Part shown: piece by piece, positions 1-5,003 of the stretch
Layout: each line of letters begins with the position of its first letter
How positions within the stretch are numbered: the stretch's first letter is position 1
NCBI GenBank assembly: GCA_945871545.1
Contig: CAMBWJ010000173.1
Coordinates: 1-5,003 of the forward strand
From: an uncultured Clostridia bacterium
Lineage (GTDB): Bacteria > Bacillota_A > Clostridia > Christensenellales > Aristaeellaceae
DNA: 5,003 nt
Direction of reading: 5' to 3'
Position numbers and translations under genes: made by a program
The notes under the pieces: model-generated
Told to the model about the DNA's origin: nothing
Database searches by the model: none
The model's input: the letters and a program-made list of their open reading frames with translations, nothing else

Positions 1-111
1 CGGATCGGCGTGGGTGCGCGCGGCCAGCGCCTCCGGGTCGTAGGGCGGCAATTCGATGCCTGCAGCCGCCCACGCCGGAGTGTTCTTCAGATCCTTATAA
101 TTCAATTTCAT
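1..111 (-). CDS. N-terminus of a mannitol dehydrogenase / fructuronate reductase family protein (partial)
   Basis: The first 37 codons of a gene that runs off the left edge. The peptide begins MKLNYKDLKN and continues with an AW..AGI.LP.YD pattern. From memory this resembles the N-terminus of clostridial long-chain mannitol dehydrogenase family proteins (UxuB/MtlD-like polyol or hexuronate oxidoreductases). The NAD-binding and catalytic parts lie outside the window, so the assignment rests on this short stretch and on context. The start is well supported: AGGAGGG at 120-126 sits 8 bases before the ATG at 111-109. The gene follows the zinc dehydrogenase in the same direction but is separated from it by an intrinsic terminator (128-171). 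Such enzymes interconvert polyol and ketose, or mannonate and fructuronate, with NAD(H) in the cytoplasm, which fits the cluster. That a gene starts here is near certain; the family call is moderate. Confidence 0.6.
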   Translation of the reverse strand, partial: MKLNYKDLKNTPAWAAAGIELPPYDPEALAARTHADP

Positions 112-119
112 GGGATGAT

Positions 120-126
120 CCCTCCT
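120..126 (-). promoter_or_regulatory. Ribosome binding site of the mannitol-dehydrogenase-like gene
   Basis: AGGAGGG on the minus strand, 8 bases before the ATG at 111. One base (127) separates it from the T-tract of the upstream terminator (128-133), so no promoter can fit between terminator and ribosome binding site. Confidence 0.85.
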
Positions 127-127
127 G

Positions 128-171
128 AAAAAAGGGAACAGGCAGAGGATTGCGACGCTCGCCTGTTCCCT
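128..171 (-). terminator. Intrinsic terminator after the zinc dehydrogenase gene
   Basis: A perfect 11-bp inverted repeat: AGGGAACAGGC at 133-143 and GCCTGTTCCCT at 161-171. It can extend by a further 3 bp (145-147 with 158-160) around a bulged A, leaving a loop of about 10 bases. Read on the minus strand, the stem runs directly into six T residues (133-128), the standard Rho-independent layout. It begins 12 bases after the zinc dehydrogenase stop codon. Because the T-tract abuts the next gene's ribosome binding site, it may act as a partial terminator or attenuator that lowers expression of that gene. I see no T-tract for the plus-strand direction. Confidence 0.88.
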
Positions 172-183
172 GTTCTCTGTACC

Positions 184-1218
184 TTAATACTCAATGACGC
201 CCTTCACCACGTTGCGTATATCCTTGTGACAGGTGGCGAAGGCATTGATCGTATCGTCGAAGGTGAAGCGGTGGGACACGATGGACTCCACGTCGATCCT
301 GCCGTCGGCGATGGCGTTGATGGCCGTGGGATACAGGTTGCGGTAGCGGAAAATGGACTTCACGGTCAGCTCCTTGGTGGACATGATGCTGGTGTTGAAG
401 CCGTCCACCCGATCCTGACCGAGACCCACGATGATCACGACGCCCGCAGGCTTTGCGCAGCTGAGGCAGCTGTCCACGGTGGCGGAGAAGCCCGCGCAGT
501 CGATGCACACGTCCGCGCCGCGCCCGTCTGTCAGCTCCATCACCTTCGCGACGAAGTCCTCCTCCCTGGTGTTGACGGCGGTCGCGCCCAGCTCCCGCGC
601 CTTGTCCAGACGCTTGTCCAGCACGTCGCCCACGATGATGCGCGTCGCGCCGTAGGCCTTTGCCGCCAGCAGCGTCACCAGGCCGATGCAGCCCGCGCCC
701 ATGATGGCCACGGTCTGCCCCAGCTTCACGCCGCCCATGTTGCAGGCGTGCAGGCCGATGGCGAGGGGTTCCACCAGCGCGCCCTCGGTAAAGCTCATGT
801 TGTCGGGAATTTTGAAGGTGAAGGCCGCCGGATGGGCGATATACTCGCTCAGCACGCCGTCATAGGGCGGGGTGGCCCAGAAGCGCACATCCTTGCACAG
901 GTTGTAGTGGCCGGAGAGGCACTCCTCGCACTTCATGCAGGGCACGCCCGGCTCCATGCAGACCCGGTCGCCCTTCTTCAGCGTGCGCACGTTCTCGCCC
1001 ACGTCGCACACCACACCCGCAGCCTCGTGGCCCAGCACGAAGGGGAACTCCACCTTGAAATCTCCGATGGAGCCGGAGCGGTAGTAGTGCAGGTCGGAGC
1101 CGCACACGCCCACCGACTGCACCTTGATGAGCACGTCGTCGGGGCCCATCTTGGGCATCGGCGCCTCGCCAAGCTCGATTTTCTCGATGCCCGTCATGTA
1201 AAACGTCTTGTTGGACAT
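184..1218 (-). CDS. Zinc-dependent polyol dehydrogenase (sorbitol/xylitol dehydrogenase-like, MDR superfamily)
   Basis: A complete 344-residue cytoplasmic enzyme expected to oxidise a sugar alcohol to a ketose with NAD+. It has the usual length for zinc medium-chain dehydrogenases. By alignment with sorbitol dehydrogenases, the catalytic zinc ligands are C39, H64 and E65 (VLGHEAAG at 61-68), with E150 in the VEPLA motif. The structural zinc site is intact: C94, C97, C100 and C108. The Rossmann loop GAGCIG (174-179) is followed by D198, which favours NAD over NADP. The HYYRSGSIGDF stretch (44-54) and the FRYRNLYP motif (290-297) are typical of the polyol dehydrogenase branch rather than ethanol dehydrogenases. 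Threonine dehydrogenase or another MDR alcohol dehydrogenase is a less likely alternative. The start has AAGGAG at 1227-1232, 8 bases upstream. The gene begins 15 bases after the permease stop, so the two are co-transcribed. Its exact polyol cannot be read from the sequence. Confidence 0.93.
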   Translation of the reverse strand: MSNKTFYMTGIEKIELGEAPMPKMGPDDVLIKVQSVGVCGSDLHYYRSGSIGDFKVEFPFVLGHEAAGVVCDVGENVRTLKKGDRVCMEPGVPCMKCEECLSGHYNLCKDVRFWATPPYDGVLSEYIAHPAAFTFKIPDNMSFTEGALVEPLAIGLHACNMGGVKLGQTVAIMGAGCIGLVTLLAAKAYGATRIIVGDVLDKRLDKARELGATAVNTREEDFVAKVMELTDGRGADVCIDCAGFSATVDSCLSCAKPAGVVIIVGLGQDRVDGFNTSIMSTKELTVKSIFRYRNLYPTAINAIADGRIDVESIVSHRFTFDDTINAFATCHKDIRNVVKGVIEY

Positions 1219-1226
1219 GGTTTGAT

Positions 1227-1232
1227 CTCCTT
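1227..1232 (-). promoter_or_regulatory. Ribosome binding site of the zinc dehydrogenase
   Basis: AAGGAG lies 8 bases before the ATG at 1218. It overlaps the second of two tandem in-frame stop codons that end the permease (TGA at 1236-1234, TAA at 1233-1231), giving a compact junction that suits ribosome re-initiation. Confidence 0.8.
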
Positions 1233-1233
1233 A

Positions 1234-2199
1234 TCAGTTGGTCTTGCGCTTGTTGGACATGCAATCCAGGCCGACGGCCGCCGCCAGCACCAGGCCCTTG
1301 ACGACCATCTGGATGTATTCGGAGACGTTGAGCAGGATCATGCCGTTGGTCAGGCTGCCGATGATCAGCACGCCCGCGATCACGCCGGAGATGCGGCCCA
1401 CGCCGCCGTTGACGGACACGCCGCCCAGCACAACGCAGGTGATGACGTCGAACTCCAGGCCCTTGCCGACGGTGGTCTGCGCGGAGCCGGAGCGGGACAA
1501 AAGCACGATGCCGGCCAGGCCCGCAAAGAAGCCGGACAGGGCGTAGATCAGGTACTTCATCTTGTTGACCAGGATGCCGGAGAGCTCCGAGGCCTCCTCG
1601 TTGCCGCCGATGGCGTAGAAGTAGCGGCCGAAGTAGGAGCGGTTCAGGATGAAGCTGCCGACGGCGAAGCAGATCGCCATGATGATCGCGCACCACGGAA
1701 TCGGGCCGAGGGTCCAGCGCGCGAAGAAGTTGATGGCGGGATAGGTCTTGGTGAAGCCGGAAACCGGGCGACCGTTGGTCAGCAGGAAGGCAAGGCCTTC
1801 AAACACGGTCTGGGACGCAAAGGTTGCGATCAGCGCGGGCATGTGCACGGTGGCGACCATGAAGCCGTTCAGCAGGCCGATCAGCACGGCCACGATCAAC
1901 GATGCAAGGATCGCGATCCAGATATTGACGCCCATGTTCACCATCATGTAGGCGCAGAGCATGTTCACCAGGGTGATGATCGAGCCGATGGACAGGTCGA
2001 TGCCGGCGATCAGGATCACGAAGGTCATGCCCACGGAGGCGATGCCGTAATAGGAGACCTGGCGCATGATGTTGACGATGTTGCTGCCGGAGACGAACTT
2101 GCCGCCGCTGAAGATGGCGAAGAACAGCACCTCTACGACAAATACCAGCCAGATTGCATTTCTTTTGATGAGATTCTTGACGTCAACCCTTTTCTCCAT
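1234..2199 (-). CDS. RbsC-type sugar ABC transporter permease
   Basis: A complete 321-residue inner-membrane protein, the normal length for RbsC/XylH/AraH-like permeases, which work as homodimers with a two-domain ATPase. A short basic N-terminus is followed by many hydrophobic segments, eight to ten by eye, for example about 15-30, 50-68, 93-110, 168-185, 216-236 and 272-290. Family motifs are present: GIDLSIGS (66-73), the cytoplasmic coupling region GRYFYAIGGNEEASELSGI (191-209) that contacts the ATPase, and VVLGGVSVNGGVG (256-268). The protein ends in a short basic tail. The start is supported by AAGGAGG at 2209-2215, inside the end of the ATPase gene. Only one base (2200) separates the ATPase stop from this ATG, so translation is probably coupled. 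It should form the channel for the sugar or polyol delivered by the binding protein encoded at 3805-4827. Confidence 0.94.
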   Translation of the reverse strand: MEKRVDVKNLIKRNAIWLVFVVEVLFFAIFSGGKFVSGSNIVNIMRQVSYYGIASVGMTFVILIAGIDLSIGSIITLVNMLCAYMMVNMGVNIWIAILASLIVAVLIGLLNGFMVATVHMPALIATFASQTVFEGLAFLLTNGRPVSGFTKTYPAINFFARWTLGPIPWCAIIMAICFAVGSFILNRSYFGRYFYAIGGNEEASELSGILVNKMKYLIYALSGFFAGLAGIVLLSRSGSAQTTVGKGLEFDVITCVVLGGVSVNGGVGRISGVIAGVLIIGSLTNGMILLNVSEYIQMVVKGLVLAAAVGLDCMSNKRKTN

Positions 2200-2200
2200 A

Positions 2201-3712
2201 TCAGGAAACCTCCTTTTGATCTACGATTGCGGAAGCCAGCGCCATGATGGCGTCGGCATCGAAATCTTCCTTTTGCAGTTCACCCGTCATCTTGTGTTCG
2301 GCCAGCACGATGATGCGATCCGACATGCCGATCAGCTCCTCCATTTCCGAGGAGATCATCAGCACTGCGCGGCCCTGCTCCACCAGGGCGTTGATCAGCT
2401 TGTAGATCTCGTACTTTGCGCCGACGTCGATGCCGCGGGTGGGCTCGTCGAAAATAATCAGCTGGGAATCAGCGGCCAGCCACTTGCCCAGAATCACCTT
2501 CTGCTGGTTGCCGCCGGAGAGGTTCTTGACCAGTTGGTTGATGGAGGGACACTTGATCTGAATCTCATCCCTGAATTTTTCTGCCGTCTTCTTCTCTGTG
2601 CCCAGGTCGATCACGCTGGCCTTGGAGATGCGCTCATAGATCGGCATGTTGATGTTGTTTTTGATGGAGACGCCGAGCAGCGCGCCGTGGCGCTTTCTGT
2701 CCTCGGGCACCAGCGCGATGCCCAGGTCGATGGCCTCGCGCGGGGACTTGGGGTTGATTTCCTTGCCGTTGAGCAGAATTGTGCCGGACTCCTTGGCCTT
2801 TGCGCCGAAGATGACCTGCGCAAGCTCGGTGCGCCCCGCGCCCACCAGGCCGCCCAGGCCCAGCACCTCGCCCGCATGAATCTTCAGACTCATGTCCTTG
2901 TCGCCGTTGCCGCAGACGTTCTTCAGCTCCAGCACCACCTTGCTCTTGTCCACACAGGGCTTGCGCTCGGGGTACTTCTGGGTCATTTCGCGGCCCACCA
3001 TCATGCGGATCAGCTGGTCCACGGTGGCCTCGGGCGTAATCAGGGTGTCCACATACTCGCCGTCGCGGATGACCTCGATGCGGTCGGTCAGGCGGAAGAT
3101 CTCCTCCAGACGGTGCGAGATGTAAATGATGGAGACGCCGCGCTCCTTGAGCAGCTCCACAACCTTGAACATGCTCTCGACCTCGTTGTTCGTCAGCGGG
3201 GCGGAGGGCTCGTCCATAATCAGCACCTGGGCGTTCTGCTGGATGGCCTTCGCGATTTCAATCATCTGCTGATAGCCCACAGACAGGTTCTTCACAAGCT
3301 CCCTGGGGTTGATTTTGATGCGCAGCTGCTCAAAAGCCTTTGCAGCCTCGGCCTCCATCGCCTTTTTATCGATGGTGATGCCCTTGCGGATGGGCCGACC
3401 CAGGAACATGTTTTCCGCCGCAGACAGCTCCTTGACGTTGTTGAACTCCTGGTAGATGATGGCAATTCCGTTTTCAGCCGCCAGCTGGGGGGTCATGTGG
3501 TCGAAAACCTTGCCGTTGATCTTGATTTTGCCCGAGGTGGGCACCACCGCGCCGGAGCAGCATTTGATGAGGGTGGATTTGCCGGCGCCGTTTTCTCCGA
3601 TCAGGCCCAGGATCTCGCCCCGGCGCAGCTGAAGCGTCACGTCGTTCAGCGCCACCACGCCGGGGTACTCCTTTCGGATGTGCTCTAATTCAAGAACAAA
3701 ATCTTCGCTCAT
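2201..3712 (-). CDS. RbsA-type two-domain sugar ABC transporter ATPase
   Basis: A complete 503-residue cytoplasmic ATPase that powers import through the RbsC-type permease; the length matches RbsA/MglA/XylG proteins. Domain 1 (about 5-240) is catalytically complete: Walker A GENGAGKST (39-47), Q-loop Q88, signature LSVGYQQ (143-149), Walker B with D167 and E168, and switch histidine H200. Domain 2 (about 257-495) shows the degeneracy normal for this family: the P-loop position reads GLVGAGRTE (288-296) with arginine in place of the lysine, and the switch histidine is replaced by serine (S455). It keeps a canonical LSGGNQQK signature (398-405) and FDEPTRGIDVG (421-431). I chose the ATG at 3712 because AAAGGAGG lies 7 bases upstream and the peptide MSEDFVLELEHIRKEYPG aligns with the family start. 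The in-frame ATG at 3769 would add 19 residues encoded across a hairpin and is unlikely. Confidence 0.96.
   Translation of the reverse strand: MSEDFVLELEHIRKEYPGVVALNDVTLQLRRGEILGLIGENGAGKSTLIKCCSGAVVPTSGKIKINGKVFDHMTPQLAAENGIAIIYQEFNNVKELSAAENMFLGRPIRKGITIDKKAMEAEAAKAFEQLRIKINPRELVKNLSVGYQQMIEIAKAIQQNAQVLIMDEPSAPLTNNEVESMFKVVELLKERGVSIIYISHRLEEIFRLTDRIEVIRDGEYVDTLITPEATVDQLIRMMVGREMTQKYPERKPCVDKSKVVLELKNVCGNGDKDMSLKIHAGEVLGLGGLVGAGRTELAQVIFGAKAKESGTILLNGKEINPKSPREAIDLGIALVPEDRKRHGALLGVSIKNNINMPIYERISKASVIDLGTEKKTAEKFRDEIQIKCPSINQLVKNLSGGNQQKVILGKWLAADSQLIIFDEPTRGIDVGAKYEIYKLINALVEQGRAVLMISSEMEELIGMSDRIIVLAEHKMTGELQKEDFDADAIMALASAIVDQKEVS
2209..2215 (-). promoter_or_regulatory. Ribosome binding site of the permease, inside the ATPase gene
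   Basis: AAGGAGG lies within the last codons of the ATPase gene, 9 bases before the permease ATG at 2199. The ATPase stop (2203-2201) lies between the site and the start, the usual arrangement for translational coupling of transporter subunits made in fixed ratio. Confidence 0.8.
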
Positions 3713-3719
3713 TGCGCAG

Positions 3720-3727
3720 CCTCCTTT
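3720..3727 (-). promoter_or_regulatory. Ribosome binding site that fixes the ATPase start
   Basis: AAAGGAGG lies 7 bases before the ATG at 3712, a near-perfect Shine-Dalgarno sequence. It decides against the longer reading from 3769, whose start lies inside the hairpin at 3756-3784. Confidence 0.88.
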
Positions 3728-3755
3728 GGAAAGAATACGGGAGAAGAATAGATTT

Positions 3756-3784
3756 GCGCCCCCTCCCATGAGGGGAAGGGGCGC
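3756..3784 (-). terminator. GC-rich hairpin between binding-protein and ATPase genes (partial terminator or 3' stabiliser)
   Basis: The arms GCGCCCC (3756-3762) and GGGGCGC (3778-3784) form 7 bp. After one mismatch, 4 more bp follow (3764-3767 with 3772-3776, allowing one register choice), with a loop of about 5 bases. It begins 20 bases after the binding-protein stop codon. On the minus strand it is followed by AAATCTATTCTTC, which is T-rich but not a clean T-tract. A hairpin between a solute-binding-protein gene and its ATPase gene is a common way to make much more binding protein than membrane components, through 3'-end protection or partial termination. The structure is seen directly; the role is inferred. 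Confidence 0.72.
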
Positions 3785-3804
3785 GGGTCATACCCTGATG
3801 TGAA

Positions 3805-4827
3805 TTACTGCATGCCAGCAATGATCTGGGCAACGGTCTCCTCGGTGATGGGGGTCACGCCGCGGAAGACGTTCTGCGCGCCGACGTTGTCGGCCAGGAT
3901 CAGCGCGTACATGGAGGCGCAGGCGGTCGCGGTATCCACGTCAGAGCCCTCGAAGCCGATGATGCCCTTCGCGGGATAGGTGGGATCCTCCAGCTGCTCC
4001 AGCTGCTGCTTGGTGACGTCGGTGGTGAACACGCCCATGTCCTCCGGGATTTCGCCGGTGGTGTAGATGTTCAGAGCCTCGTCCGCACCGATCATGGCGC
4101 CGGCGCCGATGCCGGCCACGACCTTGGCGTTGGGATGGGCCTGCAGGGTGGTCTCGACAGCGGTCTGCGCATCGGAGGCGATGATGCCGGCCTGGTTGGC
4201 GACGACCTCGTACTTGCCGGCGGCAACCTCTTCCAGACCCATCATGATGCCCTCTTCGCGCTCGAGCAGGATCTTGGTCTGGGGATAGCCGATCACGATG
4301 ACCTCGGCCTTGTTGTCCTCAGAGTAGTGCTCGTTGATGAAGGCGCCGGCCAGCTTGCCGATCTCGGTGCCCAGGTAGGTGTTGTCCAGGATCCAGTTGG
4401 CGTCGGTGTTCTCCATGGGATCGTCCCAGCACATCACCTTGATGCCAGCCTCGCGGGCCTGGGCGCAGACGTCCTCGACCGCAGCCGCGTCGGAGGGATG
4501 CACCATGATCAGATCGCAGCCGGAGGAGATGAAGTTCTCGATCTGGCCGATCTGGGTGGCGGAGGAGTCGTCGCAGGCAACGATGGTGAACTCAGCGCCC
4601 GCCTCGGTCAGAACGGTGTCCAGGGCGGTCATGACGCCGGCCCAGTAGGCATTCTGCAGGGACTGGATGGTGATGCCCAGCTTCTTGCCGGACAGGATGG
4701 ACAGGTCAGCCTTGGCATAGAACTCGGGGGAGGCCTGAACGCCTTCGGTCTCGCCGGTGGTCTCAGCGAGCGCGCATACGCTCATGAGCATAATGACAGC
4801 CAGGATCAGTGCAACGAGTTTCTTCAT
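3805..4827 (-). CDS. Exported sugar-binding protein of the ABC transporter (RbsB-like, periplasmic-binding-protein type 1)
   Basis: A complete 340-residue extracellular solute receptor. The N-terminus has two lysines, a hydrophobic core (about 4-18) and a likely signal peptidase I site after ALA at 19-21. A cysteine at position 18 is preceded by MSV, a poor lipobox, so lipid anchoring is uncertain. The mature part starts with an acidic, threonine-rich linker (about 22-45). It then has the type 1 fold pattern of sugar-binding proteins: KKLGITIQSLQNAYWAGV (48-65), FISSGCDLIMVHPSD (99-113), the hinge-side stretch AGIKVMCWDDP (127-137), and AKVVAGIGAGAMIGADEAL (234-252). These match RbsB-like proteins (Peripla_BP_4 type) that bind sugars or polyols. 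The start ATG at 4827 has AAGGAG at 4837-4842, 9 bases upstream. The gene lies first among the transporter genes, downstream of the SDR gene and upstream of a hairpin. Ligand identity is unknown. Confidence 0.93.
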   Translation of the reverse strand: MKKLVALILAVIMLMSVCALAETTGETEGVQASPEFYAKADLSILSGKKLGITIQSLQNAYWAGVMTALDTVLTEAGAEFTIVACDDSSATQIGQIENFISSGCDLIMVHPSDAAAVEDVCAQAREAGIKVMCWDDPMENTDANWILDNTYLGTEIGKLAGAFINEHYSEDNKAEVIVIGYPQTKILLEREEGIMMGLEEVAAGKYEVVANQAGIIASDAQTAVETTLQAHPNAKVVAGIGAGAMIGADEALNIYTTGEIPEDMGVFTTDVTKQQLEQLEDPTYPAKGIIGFEGSDVDTATACASMYALILADNVGAQNVFRGVTPITEETVAQIIAGMQ

Positions 4828-4836
4828 GTTTGATCT

Positions 4837-4842
4837 CTCCTT
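4837..4842 (-). promoter_or_regulatory. Ribosome binding site of the sugar-binding protein
   Basis: AAGGAG follows an A-rich run and lies 9 bases before the ATG at 4827. The A-rich, unstructured leader is consistent with strong translation of a binding protein. Confidence 0.78.
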
Positions 4843-4892
4843 TTTTATTCTCTATACGCCCACTCCGGACGCATGATTCACAATCTGGAAGC

Positions 4893-4911
4893 CGCCTTTT
4901 CCGAAAAGGCG
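4893..4911 (-). other. Short hairpin in the gap after the SDR gene
   Basis: A perfect 8-bp inverted repeat, CGCCTTTT (4893-4900) and AAAAGGCG (4904-4911), with a 3-base loop. It starts 8 bases after the SDR stop codon. No T-tract follows on the minus strand, so it is at best a weak terminator; it may be a processing or stabilising hairpin between the SDR and binding-protein genes. The rest of the 92-base gap (4828-4919) holds the binding-protein leader and no convincing promoter. Confidence 0.5.
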
Positions 4912-4919
4912 CAGCACGA

Positions 4920-5003
4920 TCAGAAGCAGGTAAACGCGCCGTCAACGATGAAGTCGGAGCCGGTGGTGAAGGTGGAGGTATCGCCCGCAAGGTACACGCA
5001 GAT
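4920..5003 (-). CDS. C-terminus of a short-chain dehydrogenase/reductase (SDR) (partial)
   Basis: The last 27 codons and the TGA stop (4922-4920) of a gene entering from the right edge. The peptide contains VYLAGDTSTFTTGSDFIVDG followed by AFTCF at the very end. This is the hallmark C-terminal segment of classical SDR enzymes (YLASD..SF.TG....VDGG.T), where it forms the last strand and the dimer contact. One detail differs: the usual second glycine of the DGG motif is alanine. Classical SDRs are cytoplasmic NAD(P)-dependent oxidoreductases of about 250 residues; members with such tails include polyol, gluconate and sugar dehydrogenases. The Rossmann TGxxxGxG motif and the catalytic Tyr-Lys pair lie outside the window, so substrate cannot be judged. 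Position and direction suggest it belongs to the same uptake and oxidation cluster, 92 bases before the binding-protein gene. Confidence 0.82.
   Translation of the reverse strand: MCVYLAGDTSTFTTGSDFIVDGAFTCF

Noticed and set aside
112..122. An 11-base palindrome GGGATGATCCC between the ribosome binding site and start of the last gene, considered as an operator or a hairpin hiding the ribosome binding site.
   Set aside because: The centre leaves a 1-base loop, so RNA pairing would be marginal, and the half-sites are too short for a confident operator.
860..1696. A 278-codon minus-strand frame bridging the permease and zinc dehydrogenase genes.
   Set aside because: Out-of-frame overlap of two clear genes, arginine-rich composition typical of a shifted GC-rich frame, and no ribosome binding site that outcompetes the real starts.
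10..2247. A 745-codon open frame on the plus strand.
   Set aside because: It runs antisense through three well-supported genes in the complementary codon phase, crosses their boundaries, has a low-complexity composition rich in H, D, A, Q and V, and resembles no family. It is explained by avoidance of TTA, CTA and TCA codons on the real coding strand.
2066..3688. A 540-codon open frame on the plus strand.
   Set aside because: Codon-phase antisense shadow of the RbsA-type ATPase, whose nucleotide-binding motifs are all intact on the minus strand.
3713..3769. A 19-residue N-terminal extension of the ATPase starting at 3769.
   Set aside because: The start lies in a hairpin, the added residues match nothing in the family, and a near-perfect ribosome binding site precedes the ATG at 3712.
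4135..4833. A 232-codon open frame on the plus strand opposite the binding-protein gene.
   Set aside because: Antisense shadow; the minus strand carries a signal peptide and recognisable binding-protein motifs.
4851..4883. A possible promoter before the binding-protein gene: TATAGA at 4851-4856 and TTGTGA at 4878-4883 on the minus strand.
   Set aside because: The spacing is 21 bases and the -35 match is poor, so it is not a convincing sigma-70-type promoter. A promoter in this gap is not excluded.
4875..4885. A small inverted repeat GATT-CAC-AATC before the binding-protein gene, considered as a regulator operator.
   Set aside because: Only 4 bp per arm and no second copy seen in the window; expected by chance.

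Overview
The window is one continuous minus-strand gene cluster for taking up and oxidising a sugar or polyol. It holds four complete genes and two genes cut by the window edges. In transcription order, right to left, they are: the 3' end of a short-chain dehydrogenase (SDR); an exported sugar-binding protein; a two-domain RbsA-type ABC ATPase; an RbsC-type permease; a zinc-dependent polyol (sorbitol/xylitol-like) dehydrogenase; and the 5' end of a gene whose N-terminus resembles the long-chain mannitol dehydrogenase / fructuronate reductase family. No gene on the plus strand is supported, and I see no rRNA, tRNA, CRISPR array, insertion sequence or transcriptional regulator.

The sequence suggests a GC-rich member of the Bacillota (Clostridia), plausibly an anaerobic gut commensal. 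The reasons are the strong AGGAGG-type ribosome binding sites before nearly every gene, the Gram-positive style signal peptide of the binding protein, the tight operon packing, and the combination of a CUT2-type ABC transporter with polyol dehydrogenases. This placement is an inference; nothing here fixes genus or species.

The proposed pathway is as follows. The binding protein captures a sugar or sugar alcohol outside the cell, and the permease and ATPase import it unphosphorylated. One or more of the three unrelated NAD(P)-dependent oxidoreductases (SDR, zinc MDR and mannitol-dehydrogenase-like) then interconvert polyol and ketose. No kinase is visible, so later steps must be encoded outside the window. 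The exact substrate cannot be read from the sequence.

Three RNA hairpins punctuate the cluster: a weak one after the SDR gene, a strong GC-rich one between the binding protein and ATPase genes, and a classic intrinsic terminator between the zinc dehydrogenase and the last gene. The last is the most interesting. Its T-tract ends one base before the ribosome binding site of the next gene, so that gene has no room for a promoter of its own after the terminator and must be reached by read-through or from a promoter upstream of the hairpin.

The locus looks like a well-formed example of known families. I do not see a clearly new biological system.
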